31,948 bases of DNA. Source: an uncultured Duganella sp. GTDB lineage: Bacteria > Pseudomonadota > Gammaproteobacteria > Burkholderiales > Burkholderiaceae. Both the position numbers and the translations under genes were made by a program. Under the pieces are notes generated by a model that searched no databases, was not told the origin of the DNA, and saw only the letters and a list, made by a program, of their open reading frames with translations. The stretch covers positions 1-31,948 of the forward strand of contig CAMLRG010000046.1 in the NCBI GenBank assembly GCA_946482335.1, read 5' to 3'. How positions within the stretch are numbered: the stretch's first letter is position 1; each line of letters begins with the position of its first letter. This document shows positions 25,080 to 31,948 of the stretch, piece after piece.

Positions 25080-25837
25080 AGCGCGCCGCCTCCCTCGCAA
25101 TCGGACTGGCCCTGGGCTGGGCAGGCGCGGCACACGCCGCCCCCGCCGGCCCGGCGCAAGGCGTGAAGAACGTGGTCATCGTCCCTGGCGCCTTCGTCGA
25201 TGCCTCGAGCTGGCGCGTGGTACACGACACCCTGAGCCTGAAGGGTTTCCACGTCACGGTGGCCCAACTGCCGCACACGTCGCTGGACGACGATATCGCC
25301 ATCGCCCGCAAAGCCATTTTCCAGCAGGTCGGCAATGTGGTGGTGGTCGCCAGCGGCATCGGCGGCGTGGTGATCTCCAATGCCGCCACCGGCGACAAGG
25401 TGAAGGCGCTGGTCTATGTGGCCGCCCTGATGCCGGAGGTCGGCGAGACTGCGCAGCAATTGCTGTCGTCGATGCCCGCCGCAGGCGACGGTGCACGGGC
25501 CGACCGCGCCGGTTTCCAGTTCTACGACCGGGCGCGCTTCCACGCCGACCTGGCGGCCGACCTGACGCCGAACCGCGTCGGCTTCATGGCGGCCTCGCAA
25601 GTCCCCGTCAGCAATGTGCTGATGGGTACCCCGAGCTGGTTCGCCATGTGGCACCAGAAGCCGAGCTTCGGCATCGTCGCCACCCAGGACCGGCTGGTCA
25701 GCCCCGAACTGCAACGCTGGATGTACCAGCGTGCAGGCGCCAGGGTGACCGAAATCGCAGCAAGCCATGCAGTACAGGTTTCGCAGCCGGAAGCGGTTGT
25801 GAAAGTCATCGAAGACGCCGCAACCGGCGTCCTTTAA
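25076..25837 (+). CDS. Exported alpha/beta-hydrolase-fold protein lacking the nucleophile
   Basis: The 253-residue protein has a Sec signal peptide ([21 protein letters not shown]) and an alpha/beta-hydrolase fold of the esterase-like family: [43 protein letters not shown] and [13 protein letters not shown]. The nucleophile elbow, usually VGHSxGG, reads VASGIGG (Ala92-Ser93-Gly94), so the catalytic Ser is Gly. The acid (Asp in ATQDR) and His (in ASHAV) positions remain. The oxyanion His-Gly is Pro-Gly. It looks like a non-catalytic or altered-function member. The ATG at 25076 overlaps the bufA1 stop, so it is translationally coupled to bufA1. Confidence 0.85.
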   Translation: MKRAASLAIGLALGWAGAAHAAPAGPAQGVKNVVIVPGAFVDASSWRVVHDTLSLKGFHVTVAQLPHTSLDDDIAIARKAIFQQVGNVVVVASGIGGVVISNAATGDKVKALVYVAALMPEVGETAQQLLSSMPAAGDGARADRAGFQFYDRARFHADLAADLTPNRVGFMAASQVPVSNVLMGTPSWFAMWHQKPSFGIVATQDRLVSPELQRWMYQRAGARVTEIAASHAVQVSQPEAVVKVIEDAATGVL

Positions 25838-25863
25838 ACCCCGTCCCATCCAAGGAGACCATC

Positions 25864-26139
25864 ATGTCCATCGCAACCAAATCCCGCGCCAGCCTGGCAG
25901 GCGCCGCCGCCCTGATCGCCCTGGCCAGCGCCAGCCTGTCCACCCCTGCCTTCGCCGCCGAAAAAGCGAAAGAGGAGCCAGGCCGCTGCTACGGCATCAA
26001 TACCTGCAAAGGCACCAGCCTGTGCGCCACTGCCAAGAACGACTGCAAGGGCCTGAACGAATGCAAGGGCCATGGCGTACTGGTGAAGACCCCGTCCGAG
26101 TGCAAGGCACTGGGCGGCACGCTGACCGAGAAGAAGTAA
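25864..26139 (+). CDS. bufA2: Second bufferin-type Cys-rich precursor (BufA2)
   Basis: Exported Cys-rich peptide of 91 residues. The signal peptide ends near PAFA (residue 31). The mature part has six Cys (42, 48, 54, 61, 67, 80) in CYGINTCKG, LCATAKNDCKG, NECKGHG and PSECKALGG. This is the BufA2-like class, different from the DUF2282 BufA1 upstream. It has the same CAAGGAGACCA ribosome site as bufA1. The 26-base gap after the hydrolase-like gene and the 20-base gap before bufB keep it within one transcript. Confidence 0.85.
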   Translation: MSIATKSRASLAGAAALIALASASLSTPAFAAEKAKEEPGRCYGINTCKGTSLCATAKNDCKGLNECKGHGVLVKTPSECKALGGTLTEKK

Positions 26140-26159
26140 GCACCTGACGGAGGCACGCC

Positions 26160-26978
26160 ATGCATGCACATCGCTTCGGTCTCGGCCTGCGCCGGGAACA
26201 TTACCGCGATTTCCTCGAAGGCGCGGTCGACGTGGATTTCGTCGAAGTGATCTCGGAGAACTTCATGGTCGCGGGCGGCCAGCCGCGCGATATCCTGCGC
26301 CGCGTGCGCGAACGGTATCCGGTGGTGCTGCATGGCGTGTCGATGTCGCTCGGCTCGGCCGACGGCTTGCGGGCGGACTACCTGGCCCGCTTGCGCGCCC
26401 TGGCCGATGAGGTGCAGCCGATGTTCGTGTCCGACCATTTGAGCTGGTCGCGCACCGGCCGCTTCAATTCGCACGACCTGCTGCCGCTGCCGTATACGGA
26501 AGAAGCACTCGACATCATCTGCAACAACATCGACCAGGCGCAGCAGGCGCTGGGCCGCACCATGCTGGTCGAGAATCCCTCCAGCTACCTGACCTACGCC
26601 GAATCGACCATGACGGAATGGGAATTCATTTCCGCCATGGCGAAGCGCACCGGCTGCGGGCTGCTGCTCGACGTGAACAACGTCTTCGTCAGCGCCAGCA
26701 ACCACGGCTTCGACCCGCAGGACTTCCTGCGCGGCGTGCCGATGGAGCGCGTACAACAGATCCACCTCGCCGGCCATAGCCAGGGCGACGGCCTGCTGAT
26801 CGATACCCACGACAGCGCGGTCAACGACGCGGTCTGGTCGCTGTACGCGCAAACGATCGCGCGTTGCGGCCCGGTCGCCACCATGATCGAACGCGATGGC
26901 GATATTCCGCCGCTGGCCGACCTGCTCACCGAGCTGGATGTCGCGCGCGGTCTCGCAACGCACAGGGAGGCAGCATGA
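26160..26978 (+). CDS. bufB: MNIO-family (DUF692) bufferin-modifying enzyme
   Basis: Multinuclear non-heme iron oxidase that modifies Cys residues of bufferin precursors. The 272-residue TIM-barrel protein shows the DUF692 motifs: GLGLRREHY, EVISENFM, LHGVSMSLG, SDHLSW, HDLLPLP, MLVENPSSY, LLLDVNNVFVSASNHG, QIHLAGHSQG, DTHDSAV and MIERDGDIP. These supply the His, Asp, Glu and Asn ligands of the iron centre. GGAGG lies eight bases before the ATG. The stop overlaps the bufC start (ATGA). It is the only MNIO gene seen in the window. Confidence 0.95.
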   Translation: MHAHRFGLGLRREHYRDFLEGAVDVDFVEVISENFMVAGGQPRDILRRVRERYPVVLHGVSMSLGSADGLRADYLARLRALADEVQPMFVSDHLSWSRTGRFNSHDLLPLPYTEEALDIICNNIDQAQQALGRTMLVENPSSYLTYAESTMTEWEFISAMAKRTGCGLLLDVNNVFVSASNHGFDPQDFLRGVPMERVQQIHLAGHSQGDGLLIDTHDSAVNDAVWSLYAQTIARCGPVATMIERDGDIPPLADLLTELDVARGLATHREAA

Positions 26979-27751
26979 ACCTCGCCAATATCCAGGGCGG
27001 TTTCCACGCCATGCTGGCCAGCGGCGCCGCCCCGTTGCCCGCATCGGGCGTGCCATCCGGCTCCGGCCGCGCCGTCTACCAGAACAACTACCGCGCGCAG
27101 CTGGTCGGCTGTCTCGAAGAAAGCTATCCGTTGCTGCGCACCTTCATCGGCGAGGAAGCCTTCCTGCACGCAGCCGCAGTCCATATCCGCCGCCGCCCGC
27201 CACATGCGTGGACGCTGGACGCCTACGCCGACGATTTCGGCGACACACTGCAAGCCCTCTTCCCCGACAACCCGGACCTGCAGGAGCTGGCGTGGATCGA
27301 ACTGGCACTCGGCCAGGCATTCGTCGGCCCGGACGCCGCGCCCGTTGCCGCCGATACGCTCGCCGCCATCGACTGGGATCATGCCCGCCTGCAGCTTACT
27401 CCCACGCTCCACCTGCGCACCGCGGTCACCAACTCCGCCGACCTGTGGTTCGCGCTGCGCGATGCCGGCGCCGAAGCAAGCGGCAGCGCGGCCCACGTGG
27501 TGCCCGAAAGCGAGATGCTGCTCGCGCCTGGCGGCTTGCTGGTCTGGCGCCGCGGCTTCACGTCCTGCCTGCGTGCGCTGGACGCCGTTGAATTTGCCGC
27601 GCTGACGCATCTGCAGCGCGACGGCAGCTTCGTCGGTTTATGCGCCATGCTGGTAGACCGCCTGGGTGAAGAGCAAGGCATTGCCAGCGCCGGCGCTATG
27701 CTGGCCGACTGGCTTGGCAGTGAGTTGATCACAGGAGCCTCCAATGAATGA
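26975..27751 (+). CDS. bufC: DUF2063 partner protein of the MNIO enzyme
   Basis: Helper protein needed with BufB for precursor modification; presumed to recognise the precursor. The 258-residue protein has the DUF2063 N-terminal domain (FHAMLASGAA, YQNNYRAQLVGCLEESYPLLRTFIGEEAF region), a central AWIELALGQAF, and a C-terminal winged-helix-like part. The ATG at 26975 overlaps the bufB stop by ATGA, the normal BufB-BufC arrangement. It overlaps the next gene by eight bases at its end. Confidence 0.9.
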   Translation: MNLANIQGGFHAMLASGAAPLPASGVPSGSGRAVYQNNYRAQLVGCLEESYPLLRTFIGEEAFLHAAAVHIRRRPPHAWTLDAYADDFGDTLQALFPDNPDLQELAWIELALGQAFVGPDAAPVAADTLAAIDWDHARLQLTPTLHLRTAVTNSADLWFALRDAGAEASGSAAHVVPESEMLLAPGGLLVWRRGFTSCLRALDAVEFAALTHLQRDGSFVGLCAMLVDRLGEEQGIASAGAMLADWLGSELITGASNE

Positions 27752-28328
27752 CGCACGTCGCCTCTTCCTGCTGTCGGCGCTCACCGGTCTGGCAGGTACC
27801 GCAAGCCTCGCCTTCGCGCCCGCCCTTGCGAGCGCACTGCTGCCAACCGGCAGTGCCGCCGACGCCTTGCGCGCCGTGGCCGCCGCCCAGCCCGCGCTCA
27901 GCTACCACACGGCCGGCCCCGAAAGCGGTCGCCCCATCGTGCTGGTCCGCGCCCAAGGCGAGCCCGTCGACCGCTACGCCGAAACCGCATCCCTGCTCGC
28001 CGCACAGGGTTTCAAGGTGCTGTTGCCCGCATTGCGGGACGCCGAACCCGCCACGCTGGGCCAAGACCTGATCGGCTTTCTCGACAGCCTGCACATCCCC
28101 GAAGCAGTCTTCATCGGCAACGCCCGGGGCGCCAACGCCGCGCGCGCTGCTGCCAACGTGCGCCGCTCGCGCATCGTCGGCCTGGTCCTGGCAGATGGCA
28201 GCGCCACACCAGCCGCTGCCAGCGCGGCCGCCGTCCCGCCAACGATACGGCTGTCCGCAAACGCCACACCACAGGAAATAGCCGACGCCACCGCCACGCT
28301 GGTCCGCCAGGGCAAATGGCGCACCTGA
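27744..28328 (+). CDS. Tat-type exported, shortened alpha/beta-hydrolase-like protein lacking the nucleophile
   Basis: The 194-residue protein starts [18 protein letters not shown], a twin-arginine-like signal (RRLFLL). The rest resembles the first half of an alpha/beta hydrolase: [19 protein letters not shown], then [38 protein letters not shown]. Where VGHSxGG or VGHDWG is expected it reads GNARGA, with Ala127 at the nucleophile position. The oxyanion HG is missing (VLVRAQG). No His follows residue 117, so no catalytic His is present. It is shorter than an active hydrolase (about 270). It overlaps bufC by eight bases. Function unknown; a non-catalytic binding role is inferred. Confidence 0.75.
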   Translation: MNDARRLFLLSALTGLAGTASLAFAPALASALLPTGSAADALRAVAAAQPALSYHTAGPESGRPIVLVRAQGEPVDRYAETASLLAAQGFKVLLPALRDAEPATLGQDLIGFLDSLHIPEAVFIGNARGANAARAAANVRRSRIVGLVLADGSATPAAASAAAVPPTIRLSANATPQEIADATATLVRQGKWRT

Positions 28329-28351
28329 CACCACACATCAAGGAGACCAAC

Positions 28352-28831
28352 ATGAACACCAACATCGCCCCCGCCAACGCAAGCCAGACAGCGCATGCCG
28401 AGCGCAGCGCCTTCGCCGCCCTGCCCGCCCTCGCCGCGCGCCTGCTGCCGCCAAGCCTGCAGCTATTGGCGGCCCGCCTCGCCGTCGCAGCGATTTTCTT
28501 CCTCTCCGGCCGCACCAAGGTCGAAGGCTGGTTCACCCTGAAGGATTCGACAGTCGACCTGTTCCGCCACGAATACATGCTGCCGCTGATCCCGCCGGAG
28601 ATCGCCGCGCCGATGGCCACACTCGCCGAACACGCGCTGCCCTTGCTGCTGGTCGCCGGCCTGTTTACCCGCACCGCCGCCCTCGGCTTGCTGGGCATGA
28701 CCGCCGTCATCGAAATCTTCGTCTATCCGCAAGCCTGGCCGACCCACCTGAGCTGGGCCGCCCTGCTGCTGCCGCTGATCGCGCAAGGCGGCGGCAAATT
28801 CTCGCTCGACCAATTCATCACGCGCAAATGA
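28352..28831 (+). CDS. DoxX-family membrane protein (BufD position)
   Basis: Inner-membrane protein of 159 residues with four predicted transmembrane helices ([66 protein letters not shown]). The conserved DoxX features are [12 protein letters not shown] and GGGKFSLDQ. DoxX proteins commonly close bufferin operons; a role in membrane redox or copper handling is suspected. The ATG at 28352 follows CAAGGAGACCA. A strong hairpin lies just past the stop. Confidence 0.88.
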   Translation: MNTNIAPANASQTAHAERSAFAALPALAARLLPPSLQLLAARLAVAAIFFLSGRTKVEGWFTLKDSTVDLFRHEYMLPLIPPEIAAPMATLAEHALPLLLVAGLFTRTAALGLLGMTAVIEIFVYPQAWPTHLSWAALLLPLIAQGGGKFSLDQFITRK

Positions 28832-28858
28832 AAAGCCCAGCCGGTAAGGGCTGGGCTT
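28831..28858 (-). terminator. Terminator for tRNA-Thr, also at the end of the bufferin unit
   Basis: Perfect ten-base arms AAGCCCAGCC (28833-28842) and GGCTGGGCTT (28849-28858) enclose a six-base loop. On the minus strand the stem runs into TTTTCATTT, a T run, so it terminates the tRNA transcript. On the plus strand the stem is followed by GGGTGTTG, without T residues, so it is only a weak stop for the bufferin operon. Confidence 0.8.
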
Positions 28859-28867
28859 GGGTGTTGC

Positions 28868-28943
28868 TGGTGCCGGCTGCAGGACTCGAACCCGCCACCT
28901 GATGATTACAAATCAACTGCTCTACCTGATGAGCTAAGCCGGC
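28868..28943 (-). tRNA. tRNA-Thr(UGU)
   Basis: A 76-base cloverleaf including encoded CCA. The acceptor stem GCCGGCT pairs perfectly with AGCCGGC. The D stem is GCTC/GAGC with a normal GG loop, the T stem GCGGG/CCTGC has one G-U pair, and the T loop is TTCGAGT. The anticodon loop TTTGTAA gives anticodon UGU (reads ACA, Thr). The anticodon stem GTTGA/TCATC has a U-U mismatch at positions 28 and 42. Confidence 0.95.
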
Positions 28944-28969
28944 TGTAAAACTTTCGCCGCGATTATACG

Positions 28970-29455
28970 CTATTTAATGCGTGTGAGTGTGGGGCGGCCG
29001 CCTTTCTTTGGCGGTTCGCCGCCATCGTCCGGGCCGTTGTCGTCTTCGCTGCGCGACGCGGTGGCTGTCGGGACGGAAGACAGGGCCGGTGCCGGCGCCG
29101 CTTCTTCGGCCGGGGCCGGTGCTTTCGGTGCGGGTGGCTGGCCCAGCAGCGGTTCGAACGCCATGCCCTGGCCATTCTCGTTGGCGTATATCGCCATCAC
29201 ATTATTGACCGGCACGTAGATCTCGCGCGACACGCCGCCGAAGCGGGCGTGGAAGTGGATCGCATCGTTGTCCATCTTCAGGCCGGAGGTGGCGCCGAAA
29301 CTGATGTTGAGGACGATTTCGCCCTTCTTGACGTATTCCATCGGTACCTGGGTCGCGGCGTCGACCTTGACGGCCAGGTAAGGCGTATAGCCGCAATCGG
29401 TGCACCATTCATAGATGGCGCGCAGCATGTAGGGCTTGGTGGAGATTTCTGCCAT
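28970..29455 (-). CDS. sspB: ClpXP adaptor protein SspB
   Basis: Delivers ssrA-tagged proteins from stalled ribosomes to the ClpXP protease. The 161-residue protein has the SspB core: KPYMLRAIYEWCTDCGYTPYLAV region, PMEYVKKGEIVLNIS, and IHFHARFGGVSREIYVPV. A long disordered Pro/Ala/acidic linker (about residues 113-150) leads to the C-terminal ClpX-binding motif GGRPTLTRIK. The ATG at 29455 immediately precedes the conserved N-terminus; an earlier reading in the frame is not conserved-looking. It follows sspA by 53 bases. Confidence 0.95.
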   Translation of the reverse strand: MAEISTKPYMLRAIYEWCTDCGYTPYLAVKVDAATQVPMEYVKKGEIVLNISFGATSGLKMDNDAIHFHARFGGVSREIYVPVNNVMAIYANENGQGMAFEPLLGQPPAPKAPAPAEEAAPAPALSSVPTATASRSEDDNGPDDGGEPPKKGGRPTLTRIK

Positions 29456-29508
29456 GTTCAGACTATAAGTTGCGGCGCGCCATGCTGGCGCGCCGCAGGG
29501 GGGCCGCA

Positions 29509-30120
29509 TCAGCGGCGCATTACTTTCTCGGACGGGGTCAGCGCTTCGATGTAGGCCGGGCGCGAGAAGATGCGCTCGGCGTATTTCATCAGCGGGGCCG
29601 CGGTCTTCGACAGTTCGATACCGTAATGGTCGAGGCGCCACAGCAGCGGTGCCACGGCCACGTCCAGCATGGAGAACTCGTCGCCCAGCATGTACTTGTT
29701 CTTCAGGAACAGTGGCGCCAGCGTGGTCAGGCGGTCGCGGATTTCGGCGCGGGCCTTGTCGTGGCTCTTGTCGTTCGTCTTGTTGCGCTCGCTTTCCAGC
29801 GTGTGCACGTGGACGAACAGTTCCTTCTCGAAGTTGAACAGCATCAGGCGGGCACGCGCGCGCATCAGCGGGTCGGCCGGCATCAGTTGCGGATGCGGGA
29901 AGCGCTCGTCGATGTACTCATTGATGATGTTCGATTCGTACAGGATCAGTTCGCGCTCGACCAGGATCGGGACCTGGCCATACGGGTTCATGGTCGAAAT
30001 ATCTTCCGGCTTGTTGAACAGGTCAACATCGCGCACTTCAAAGTCCATGCCTTTTTCGAACAGGACCAGGCGGCAGCGCTGGGAAAATGGGCAGGTAGTG
30101 CCCGAATAGAGAACCATCAT
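29509..30120 (-). CDS. sspA: Stringent starvation protein A, glutathione S-transferase-like
   Basis: RNA-polymerase-associated GST-fold protein involved in the stationary-phase and starvation response. The 203-residue protein has the thioredoxin-like N-terminus MVLYSGTTCPFSQRCRLVLFEKG, the VPILVERELILYESNIINEY motif, and a helical C-terminal domain with FSMLDVAVAPLLWRLDHYGI. No catalytic GST activity is expected, as in E. coli SspA. Two tandem ATG codons follow an AAGGA site. It lies between petC and sspB, an order common in betaproteobacteria. Confidence 0.95.
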   Translation of the reverse strand: MMVLYSGTTCPFSQRCRLVLFEKGMDFEVRDVDLFNKPEDISTMNPYGQVPILVERELILYESNIINEYIDERFPHPQLMPADPLMRARARLMLFNFEKELFVHVHTLESERNKTNDKSHDKARAEIRDRLTTLAPLFLKNKYMLGDEFSMLDVAVAPLLWRLDHYGIELSKTAAPLMKYAERIFSRPAYIEALTPSEKVMRR

Positions 30121-30210
30121 GTTTTGTAGTTCCTTAGAAACAAAGGGGGCGAGACCGCGAACGGTTCACCCCAGTTGGGCTGCCCGCACGAAAACAGGCA
30201 GCGCACACAC

Positions 30211-30228
30211 GCGCCGGCTCGCCGGCGC
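30211..30228 (-). other. Hairpin between petC and sspA
   Basis: GCGCCGGC and GCCGGCGC (30211-30218 and 30221-30228) form a perfect stem with a two-base centre, seven bases past the petC stop. No T run follows on the minus strand, so it may reduce rather than block readthrough into sspA, or stabilise the pet mRNA 3' end. Confidence 0.5.
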
Positions 30229-30234
30229 ACGCCA

Positions 30235-30999
30235 TTACTTGACTTCTTTCCAGTACGACGCGTTCAGGCGCCATGCCAGCAGAGCGAAAATGCTCATGAA
30301 GATCAGCACCCATACGCCCAGCTGCTTGCGCTTCTGTGCGGCTGGCTCGGCCATCCACTCCATGTAGCCGACGATGTCGGCCACGGCGGTGTCGTATTCC
30401 AGCTTGGTCATGCTGCCAGGCTTGACGAGCTTGAAGCCGTCAAACTTGTGGATCTTCTTGCTTGCGTCATGCGGGTCAGCCACTTCGACGAACTTGGCTT
30501 CCTGCACGCCCTGCAAGTCCCACAGCACGTGAGGCATGGCAGCGTTCGGCAGCACCAGGTTGTTGAAGCCGGTCGGACGGTTGTCGTCCTTGTAGAAGGT
30601 GCGCAGGTAGGTGTACAGGTAGTCGGCACCCGAACCGTCCGGACCCGCTTTGGCGCGGGCGATCACGGACAGGTCTGGCGGCACGGTACCGAACCAGGCC
30701 TTGGCATCCTTGGCCGGCATGGCAGTGGTCATCAGCTCGCCCACTTTCTCGCCGGTGAACAGCAGGTTGTTCTTGATCTGCTCTTCAGTCAGGCCCAGGT
30801 CGCGCAGGCGGTTGTAGCGCATGCTCGACGCATTGTGGCAGTTCAGGCAGTAGTTCACGAACAGCTTGGCGCCATTTTGCAGGGCAGCCATGTTGTGCGA
30901 GCGGTCCGGTGCTTTGTCCAGTGGATGGCCGCCACCGCTGGCGAAGGCCAGCGCAGGTACCAGGGCCAGCATGGCCAGCAGTTTCTTGGAAAAGATCAT
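30235..30999 (-). CDS. petC: Cytochrome c1 of the bc1 complex
   Basis: Membrane-anchored c-type cytochrome that passes electrons from the Rieske protein to soluble cytochrome c. The 254-residue protein has a signal peptide (LLAMLALVPALAFA), the heme motif CLNCH (residues 51-55), RYNRLRDLGLTEEQI, the axial Met in NAAMPHVLWDLQG and a C-terminal transmembrane anchor (LGVWVLIFMSIFALLAW) with basic flanks. AAAGGA precedes the ATG. It follows petB by 35 bases; petA is expected beyond the right edge. Confidence 0.97.
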   Translation of the reverse strand: MIFSKKLLAMLALVPALAFASGGGHPLDKAPDRSHNMAALQNGAKLFVNYCLNCHNASSMRYNRLRDLGLTEEQIKNNLLFTGEKVGELMTTAMPAKDAKAWFGTVPPDLSVIARAKAGPDGSGADYLYTYLRTFYKDDNRPTGFNNLVLPNAAMPHVLWDLQGVQEAKFVEVADPHDASKKIHKFDGFKLVKPGSMTKLEYDTAVADIVGYMEWMAEPAAQKRKQLGVWVLIFMSIFALLAWRLNASYWKEVK

Positions 31000-31034
31000 T
31001 GTTTAGTCCTTTGCTTTGCGTTCTGCTCGTTCAA

Positions 31035-31948
31035 TCAGTGCGGATGGAAAGTGACGCGGTCCGGCACTTTCTTGAACGTACCCATGGTGCTCCACCATGG
31101 CATCAGCAGGAAGAAGGCGAAGTAGTACAGGGTGGCGACTTGCGACACGACGGTGCCGACCGGGCTAGGCGCCTGTACGCCCAGGTAACCCAGGGTCACG
31201 AACGCAACCGCCAGGCCCAGGTAGGCATACTTGTGGCCTTGCGGACGGTAGCGGATCGACTTCACCGGCGAGTGGTCCAGCCATGGCAGGAAGGCCAGGA
31301 TGACCACGGAACCGCCGAAGAACACCACGCCCCAGAATTTCGCATCCAGCGCCCATGGGAACATGCCGATGATGGCCACCAGGGCGATCGCGGCAATCGC
31401 GGACTTGACCGCGAAGGACAGCTTGGACTTCAGCCACACGAAGGAGACGTAGGCCGCGGTGGCAGCCATCAGCACCCACATGAAGTCGGCGGTCGTGGCG
31501 CGCAGCACCGAGTAGAACGGGGTGAAGTACCAGGTCGGCGCGATGTGCGGCGGGGTCTTCAGCGAGTCACCCGGCAGGAAGTTGTTGTATTCCAGGAAGT
31601 AACCGCCCATTTCCGGCGCGAAGAACACCACGGCCGAGAAGATGGTCAGGAACACGGAAACGCCGAACAGGTCGTGCACGGTGTAGTACGGGTGGGACGG
31701 GATGGAATCCACCGGGTGGCCGTCCGGGCCCAGGTTTTCCTTCACTTCAATGCCGTCCGGGTTGGAGGAACCGACTTCGTGCAGTGCGATCAGGTGCGCC
31801 GCCACCAGGCCCAGCAGGACCAGCGGGATGGCGATCACGTGGAAGGCGAAGAAGCGGTTCAGGGTCGCGTCGGACACCACGTAGTCGCCGCGGATCCACA
31901 GCGACAGGTCAGGGCCGATCAGCGGGATCGCGCCGAACAGGTTGACGA
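31035..31948 (-). CDS. petB: Cytochrome b of the bc1 complex, C-terminal part (cut by window edge)
   Basis: Di-heme quinol-oxidising subunit. Only about 304 C-terminal codons are present; the frame is open to 31948. Visible are the heme-ligand segment (RFFAFHVIAIPLVLLGLVAAHLIALHEVG region), the FLPGDSLKTPPHIAPTWYFTPFYSVLRA Qo-site region, and several transmembrane helices to FAFFLLMPWWS. The Qo glutamate motif PEWY reads PTWY. The start codon and first helices, with the first heme ligands, lie outside. Confidence 0.96.
   Translation of the reverse strand, partial: VNLFGAIPLIGPDLSLWIRGDYVVSDATLNRFFAFHVIAIPLVLLGLVAAHLIALHEVGSSNPDGIEVKENLGPDGHPVDSIPSHPYYTVHDLFGVSVFLTIFSAVVFFAPEMGGYFLEYNNFLPGDSLKTPPHIAPTWYFTPFYSVLRATTADFMWVLMAATAAYVSFVWLKSKLSFAVKSAIAAIALVAIIGMFPWALDAKFWGVVFFGGSVVILAFLPWLDHSPVKSIRYRPQGHKYAYLGLAVAFVTLGYLGVQAPSPVGTVVSQVATLYYFAFFLLMPWWSTMGTFKKVPDRVTFHPH

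Noticed and set aside
28833..28858. Strong plus-strand terminator for the bufferin operon
   Set aside because: The stem is good, but the T run exists only on the minus strand. It was assigned to the tRNA, with at most weak action on the plus strand.
1..31948. CRISPR arrays, insertion sequences, integrases or prophage genes
   Set aside because: No regularly spaced repeats, transposase or integrase motifs, or terminal inverted repeats were seen.

Overview
The window looks like a chromosomal segment of a high-GC betaproteobacterium, most likely an Oxalobacteraceae member (Massilia/Duganella/Janthinobacterium type). This is inferred from gene content and order (gpmA-envC-ctpA next to a type II secretion operon; rhodanese-grxC-secB-gpsA; petB-petC-sspA-sspB) and from general protein resemblance. 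No 16S or database comparison was possible.

Left part, 1-15200, minus strand: one almost gapless unidirectional run. It begins at phosphoglycerate mutase gpmA, continues through envC (amidase activator), ctpA (S41 protease), a MoeB/ThiF-type enzyme and an exported amidohydrolase, and then enters a type II secretion operon in the order gspG-H-I-J-K-L-M-N-D-E. gspE is cut by the left edge. Most gsp junctions are stop/start overlaps, which indicates translational coupling.

Middle, 15268-24176: a plus-strand rhodanese-grxC-secB-SH3-gpsA cluster (the E. coli yibN-grxC-secB-gpsA order with an extra SH3 gene); a convergent cupin and aquaporin Z; an exported imidazolonepropionase-like amidohydrolase closed by a textbook terminator; an HxlR regulator overlapping a FadD-type acyl-CoA ligase; a zinc-ribbon membrane protein; and a small minus-strand protein with a HEPN-type RNxxxH motif.

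Right-middle, 24223-28831, plus strand: the most interesting region. An OhrR-like MarR regulator, probably leaderless, precedes a bufferin-type RiPP cluster. The cluster has two different Cys-rich exported precursors (bufA1, bufA2), one DUF692/MNIO modifying enzyme (bufB), one DUF2063 partner (bufC) and a DoxX membrane protein. Interleaved are two exported alpha/beta-hydrolase-fold proteins. Each has lost the nucleophile residue, Ser/Asp to Gly in one and to Ala in the other. I read this as an expanded bufferin system for metal (copper in characterised members) stress with two pseudo-hydrolase accessory proteins.

Right end, 28831-31948, minus strand: tRNA-Thr(UGU), sspB, sspA, cytochrome c1 (petC) and the C-terminal part of cytochrome b (petB), which runs off the right edge. 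No insertion sequences, CRISPR arrays, rRNA or phage genes were seen, and no gene-free stretch exceeds about 150 bases.
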